DNA of 9,622 bases, from positions 1 to 9,622 of the forward strand of contig CALLQM010000227.1 in NCBI GenBank assembly GCA_938014855.1, written 5' to 3'. This document shows positions 7,478-9,622 of this stretch, in pieces; position 1 is the first letter of the stretch, and every line of letters begins with the position of its first letter. Made by a program: the position numbers and the translations under genes. The notes under the pieces were generated by a model. The model was given only the letters and a program-made list of their open reading frames with translations, did not search any database and was not told the origin of the DNA. The stretch comes from an uncultured Clostridia bacterium (GTDB lineage: Bacteria; Bacillota; Clostridia; Oscillospirales; Ruminococcaceae).

Positions 7478-7483
7478 CCTCTC
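7478..7483 (-). promoter_or_regulatory. Ribosome binding site deciding the rpsB start
   Basis: GAGAGG on the minus strand, 8 bases before ATG at 7469. The alternative in-frame ATGs at 7502, 7517 and 7550 have no comparable site, and the first residues after 7469 match the conserved S2 N-terminus. Confidence 0.85.
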
Positions 7484-7516
7484 TTTCGGTTAATTCCGCC
7501 ATTATGCTTAGACTCA

Positions 7517-7587
7517 TCTTATCATCCGTTTCCGGACACCGACAAGACAATCACATAATGTGTGTTTTGCTGAATGATTACATCAGC
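7517..7587 (-). promoter_or_regulatory. Folded 5' leader of rpsB-tsf (candidate autoregulatory RNA element)
   Basis: If transcription starts about 7 bases after the -10 box, the leader RNA begins near 7587. A 5-bp stem with a 9-base loop (7583-7587 with 7569-7573) forms at its very 5' end. Further on, a 12-bp bulged hairpin spans 7547-7517: an outer 6-bp stem (7542-7547 with 7517-7522, one G:U), a 3-base bulge (CGG in the RNA, 7541-7539), an inner 6-bp stem (7533-7538 with 7523-7528, two G:U) and a GAAA tetraloop. Bulged, tetraloop-capped hairpins ahead of ribosomal-protein genes often bind the encoded protein. I do not recognise this as a named family; function is inference. Confidence 0.45.
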
Positions 7588-7593
7588 CGAATA

Positions 7594-7622
7594 ATAATAA
7601 CACAAAAGAGGGAGAATTGCAA
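7594..7622 (-). promoter_or_regulatory. Candidate sigma-A promoter for rpsB-tsf
   Basis: TTGCAA (7617-7622) and TATTAT (7594-7599) on the minus strand are 17 bases apart, a good fit to a sigma-A promoter (four of six and five of six matches). It lies about 40 bases after the ylmC-like stop codon and gives a leader of about 118 bases. A perfect TTGACA 10 bases further upstream (7632-7637) has no -10 box at a workable distance. Confidence 0.6.
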
Positions 7623-7663
7623 GAAGAAACTTGTCAATTTTAGAGCGTCTTGTGTTCCATTTT

Positions 7664-7963
7664 TTAATCTTCTGTCAAAATATGAAGCCAGCTATGTCCA
7701 CGTTTCGGCATATCTTGATTAGGCGGCAGAGAATGATTGACCAAAATGGTATCTTCCCCGATTACTTCAATGTCTTCCCAGCGAATCACGATATCTTCTT
7801 CTCGTCCGAGCAATCCCAATAACCGGAGTTTTCCTTTAATAATAAGTGCGCACGCAGTTGCGGTTACCGTATCCAATTCCACATCGGAAACATATCCTAG
7901 TTTTCCGCCATTGCGGACATTTATTACAAATTTACTTCTTAAGTCACTGATTCTGCAAAACAT
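7664..7963 (-). CDS. ylmC: YlmC/YmxH-family PRC-barrel protein
   Basis: This is a small PRC-barrel domain protein of the YlmC/YmxH family, found mainly in spore-forming Firmicutes and often annotated as sporulation-related; its molecular function is not established. The 99-residue product shows the domain pattern: CRISDLRSKFVINV (3-16), a GKLGYVSDVELD turn (20-31), ALIIKGK (39-45), LGLLGREEDIVIRWEDI (49-65) and IGEDTILV (68-75). About 24 residues follow the domain (from NHSLPPNQ), making it slightly longer than the usual protein of about 80 residues. ATG at 7963 has a very strong AGGAGG (7971-7976) 7 bases upstream. It is directly upstream of rpsB with no terminator visible between, so some readthrough into rpsB-tsf is possible. 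It diverges from the transporter gene. Confidence 0.85.
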   Translation of the reverse strand: MFCRISDLRSKFVINVRNGGKLGYVSDVELDTVTATACALIIKGKLRLLGLLGREEDIVIRWEDIEVIGEDTILVNHSLPPNQDMPKRGHSWLHILTED

Positions 7964-8012
7964 TTCTTCCCCTCCTCAGCCGCAATACCGCAATTCGTAA
8001 CTAAAACATATG

Positions 8013-8050
8013 CCGCAGTACAACAAAATATGCGGATTTTTATACTCCGC
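8013..8050 (-). promoter_or_regulatory. Alternative inverted repeats at the candidate ylmC promoter/leader
   Basis: A central TGCGGA (8031-8036) can pair with CCGCA at 8013-8017 (13-base loop) or with TCCGC at 8046-8050 (9-base loop); the two are mutually exclusive. The second repeat overlaps a weak candidate -10 box TATAAA (minus strand, 8044-8039), 18 bases after TTGCTT (8068-8063). Two further direct CCGCAAT copies lie at 7980-7986 and 7988-7994, just ahead of the ribosome site. Either operator sites or a small leader fold; low certainty. Confidence 0.3.
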
Positions 8051-8077
8051 CAATTGACTTTCAAGCAAAAGCAAGGT

Positions 8078-8097
8078 AAGATATTTTCATCTATAAT
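8078..8097 (+). promoter_or_regulatory. Candidate promoter of the NSS transporter gene
   Basis: A perfect TATAAT is at 8092-8097, but nothing like a -35 box lies 16-18 bases before it. TTGACT at 8054-8059 is 32 bases away and instead pairs at 18 bases with a poorer TAAGAT at 8078-8083. Either the TATAAT works with an activator or the upstream pair is used. The span given covers both candidate -10 boxes. Confidence 0.4.
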
Positions 8098-8120
8098 GTG
8101 CAAACTATCATGGTGCACAT
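8096..8120. promoter_or_regulatory. Perfect 7-bp dyad at the transporter promoter, candidate operator
   Basis: ATGTGCA (8096-8102) and TGCACAT (8114-8120) form a perfect inverted repeat with 11 bases between. Half-site centres are 18 bases apart, so it is compatible with a dimeric repressor or activator. It overlaps the end of the TATAAT box and the expected transcription start, about 33 bases before the start codon. It could also form a hairpin in the RNA. Confidence 0.5.
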
Positions 8121-8138
8121 AAGGTACTCAAATCAAAT

Positions 8139-8144
8139 GAGGAG
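8139..8144 (+). promoter_or_regulatory. Ribosome binding site deciding the transporter start
   Basis: GAGGAG ends 8 bases before TTG at 8153. The longer open frame would start at GTG 8144, which overlaps this site and so cannot use it. Confidence 0.85.
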
Positions 8145-8152
8145 TGTTTTTT

Positions 8153-9550
8153 TTGAAGCGAGAAAAATTTGCTTCCCGCCTAGGCTTTTTGCTGATTTCA
8201 GCAGGATGCGCCATCGGTTTGGGAAATGTGTGGCGGTTTCCGTACATTACAGGACAATATGGTGGAGCGCCTTTTGTGCTCATATATCTGTTCTTTCTGT
8301 TGATTCTTGGCCTTCCCATTATGGTAATGGAGTTTTCAGTTGGGCGGGCAAGCCAAAAAAGTGCGGCATTATCATTTCGGTTATTAGAGCCAAAAGGAAC
8401 ACGTTGGCATCTTTATGGTTACGGCGCAATGCTCGGCAACTATATGCTGATGATGTTTTATACAACTGTCGGCGGCTGGATGATCATCTATTTTCTAAAA
8501 ACGATTACCGGAGAATTTGTCGGGAAATCACCTGATCAGGTTGCGGCTGTTTTTGGCGACGTTCTTGCTAGCCCCGGTCTTATGCTGTTTTGGATGATTG
8601 CTGTTGTTTTAATCGGATTCGGAATTTGTTCCCTTGGACTGCAAAACGGTGTGGAACGTGTTACAAAGGCTATGATGGGATGTTTGCTTCTCGTCATGAT
8701 TGTACTGGTTTTGCGGTCTGTAACCCTTGATGGAGCGGCAGAAGGGCTTCGATTTTATCTGCTTCCGGATTTTAGCAGACTTGTTGAGCATGGCATTTCC
8801 AATGTCATTTTTGCTGCTATGGGACAGGCTTTCTTTACACTGAGTCTCGGAATTGGCGCAATGGCGATTTTTGGAAGCTACATTGGTAAGGAACATACAC
8901 TTACCGGCGAATCGATCAGCATTACGCTGTTAGATACCGGCGTTGCTATTTTGGCAGGTTTGATTATTTTCCCTGCATGCTCTGCATTCGGCATGGATCC
9001 CGGACAGGGACCCGGATTGGTCTTTGTTACACTGCCAAACATTTTTAACGCAATGGCCGGCGGTCGTCTGTTTGGTTCCCTCTTCTTTGTCTTTATGACG
9101 TTTGCGGCTCTATCCACAATTATTGCGGTATTTGAAAATATTGTCTCGTTCGGTATGGATTTGTGGGGTTGGTCGCGCCGTAAAACGGTTTTGATCAATG
9201 TTGTTTTGATTATTGTTCTGTCTATCCCATGCATCTTAGGCTTTAATGTTTGGAGTGAATTCCAACCGTTGGGCGCCGGATCGAATATTCAAGATTTGGA
9301 AGACTTTATCGTAAGCAGCAATCTGCTTCCGCTGGGATCTTTGGTCTATTTAGCATTCTGTACATCGCGTTATGGCTGGGGGTGGAAAAACTTCTTGAAA
9401 GAAGCGGATACCGGCAACGGTATCAAATTCCCCACTTGGGCACGTTTTTATGTAAGCTACATTCTGCCATTAATTGTACTTTTCATTTTCGTTCAAGGTT
9501 ACAACGACAAATTTCAGCTATTAGATAAATTACAAGCTTTGTTTGCATAA
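8153..9550 (+). CDS. Sodium-dependent transporter, NSS/SNF family
   Basis: This is an integral membrane sodium-coupled symporter with the LeuT fold; bacterial members mostly import amino acids. The 465-residue protein has the unwound first helix GLGNVWRFPY (22-31). The sixth helix contains GQAFFTLSLG (224-233), where Phe228, Thr229 and Ser231 align with LeuT substrate/Na1-site residues 253, 254 and 256. In helix 8, AALST (318-322) gives Ala318, Ser321 and Thr322 for the Na2 site. Asp261 at the start of helix 7 may be the acidic residue that replaces chloride in chloride-independent bacterial members (inference). About eleven hydrophobic segments are present. TTG at 8153 is the start because GAGGAG (8139-8144) lies 8 bases upstream. 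The gene stands alone between a dyad-containing promoter region and a strong terminator, so the substrate cannot be deduced from neighbours. Confidence 0.93.
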   Translation: MKREKFASRLGFLLISAGCAIGLGNVWRFPYITGQYGGAPFVLIYLFFLLILGLPIMVMEFSVGRASQKSAALSFRLLEPKGTRWHLYGYGAMLGNYMLMMFYTTVGGWMIIYFLKTITGEFVGKSPDQVAAVFGDVLASPGLMLFWMIAVVLIGFGICSLGLQNGVERVTKAMMGCLLLVMIVLVLRSVTLDGAAEGLRFYLLPDFSRLVEHGISNVIFAAMGQAFFTLSLGIGAMAIFGSYIGKEHTLTGESISITLLDTGVAILAGLIIFPACSAFGMDPGQGPGLVFVTLPNIFNAMAGGRLFGSLFFVFMTFAALSTIIAVFENIVSFGMDLWGWSRRKTVLINVVLIIVLSIPCILGFNVWSEFQPLGAGSNIQDLEDFIVSSNLLPLGSLVYLAFCTSRYGWGWKNFLKEADTGNGIKFPTWARFYVSYILPLIVLFIFVQGYNDKFQLLDKLQALFA

Positions 9551-9560
9551 CCGAAAACTT

Positions 9561-9616
9561 AAAGCAGCGATGGCCGCCTGAATAGGCGGCCATCGCTGCT
9601 TTTATAAATGTTTTTT
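9561..9616 (+). terminator. Intrinsic terminator after the transporter gene
   Basis: An uninterrupted 18-bp inverted repeat (9561-9578 with 9585-9602) with a 6-base loop starts 10 bases after the stop codon and ends in TTTT, with another run of six T's at 9611-9616. The unusually long GC-rich stem has A-tracts on its upstream side, so it could also stop transcripts arriving from the right. Confidence 0.92.
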
Positions 9617-9622
9617 GATCCA

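Noticed and set aside
6939..7493. 184-residue open frame on the plus strand, opposite rpsB
   Set aside because: It is a complementary-strand shadow of S2 with no recognisable domain or ribosome site.
7470..7550. Longer N-terminus for S2 starting at 7550, 7517 or 7502
   Set aside because: The frame is open, but these starts lack ribosome sites, the extension covers the folded leader, and ATG at 7469 gives the conserved S2 start.
7632..7678. Two perfect TTGACA boxes (minus strand, 7673-7678 and 7632-7637) as promoters for rpsB
   Set aside because: Neither has a -10-like hexamer 16-19 bases downstream. The TTGCAA-17-TATTAT pair at 7594-7622 fits better.
1..9622. Mobile element, CRISPR array, tRNA/rRNA, toxin-antitoxin or phage-defence system
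   Set aside because: I looked for repeated spacers, transposase-like frames, tRNA-like folds and small paired genes and saw none. All sizeable frames are explained by conserved core genes or their shadows.

Overview
The window is a core-genome segment that looks like a low-to-moderate GC, spore-forming Firmicute of the class Clostridia, possibly the Oscillospirales/Ruminococcaceae. The gene order, strong purine-rich Shine-Dalgarno sites, a YlmC/YmxH-type PRC-barrel protein beside rpsB, and a short single-PDZ RseP all fit this. The taxonomic call is inference from protein style and gene order, not from a marker search.

Almost everything from 1 to 7963 is on the minus strand. In transcription order the genes are ylmC-like (7963-7664), rpsB (7469-6723), tsf (6687-5767), a strong intrinsic terminator (about 5755-5721), then pyrH (5612-4899), frr (4896-4342), uppS (4321-3593), cdsA (3538-2693), dxr (2682-1522), rseP (1467-442) and the first 140 codons of ispG (420-1, running off the window). 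A single gene on the plus strand, a sodium:neurotransmitter-symporter (NSS) family transporter (8153-9550), diverges from ylmC and ends in its own long terminator hairpin.

The genes form coherent blocks. rpsB and tsf supply ribosomal protein S2 and elongation factor Ts. pyrH makes UDP for nucleic acids and nucleotide sugars, and frr recycles ribosomes. dxr and ispG are two steps of the MEP isoprenoid pathway. Its products feed uppS, which makes the undecaprenyl carrier lipid for cell-wall synthesis. cdsA makes CDP-diacylglycerol for phospholipids, and rseP is an intramembrane protease. The tsf terminator and a candidate promoter behind it split the locus into a translation unit (rpsB-tsf) and a nucleotide/envelope unit (pyrH to ispG).

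Several translation starts were moved downstream from the longest open frame because a Shine-Dalgarno site decides them: rpsB, pyrH, cdsA and the transporter. dxr and the transporter appear to start with TTG.

No mobile element, CRISPR array, tRNA, rRNA or foreign gene cluster is visible. No gene-free stretch exceeds 300 bases; the longest are about 190 bases each (7470-7663 and 7964-8152). These two stretches hold the least explained structure: a folded leader in front of rpsB, a perfect 7-bp dyad at the transporter promoter, and a cluster of TGCGG motifs ahead of ylmC. I found no evidence for a new multi-gene system; the findings are candidate regulatory elements in a conserved region.
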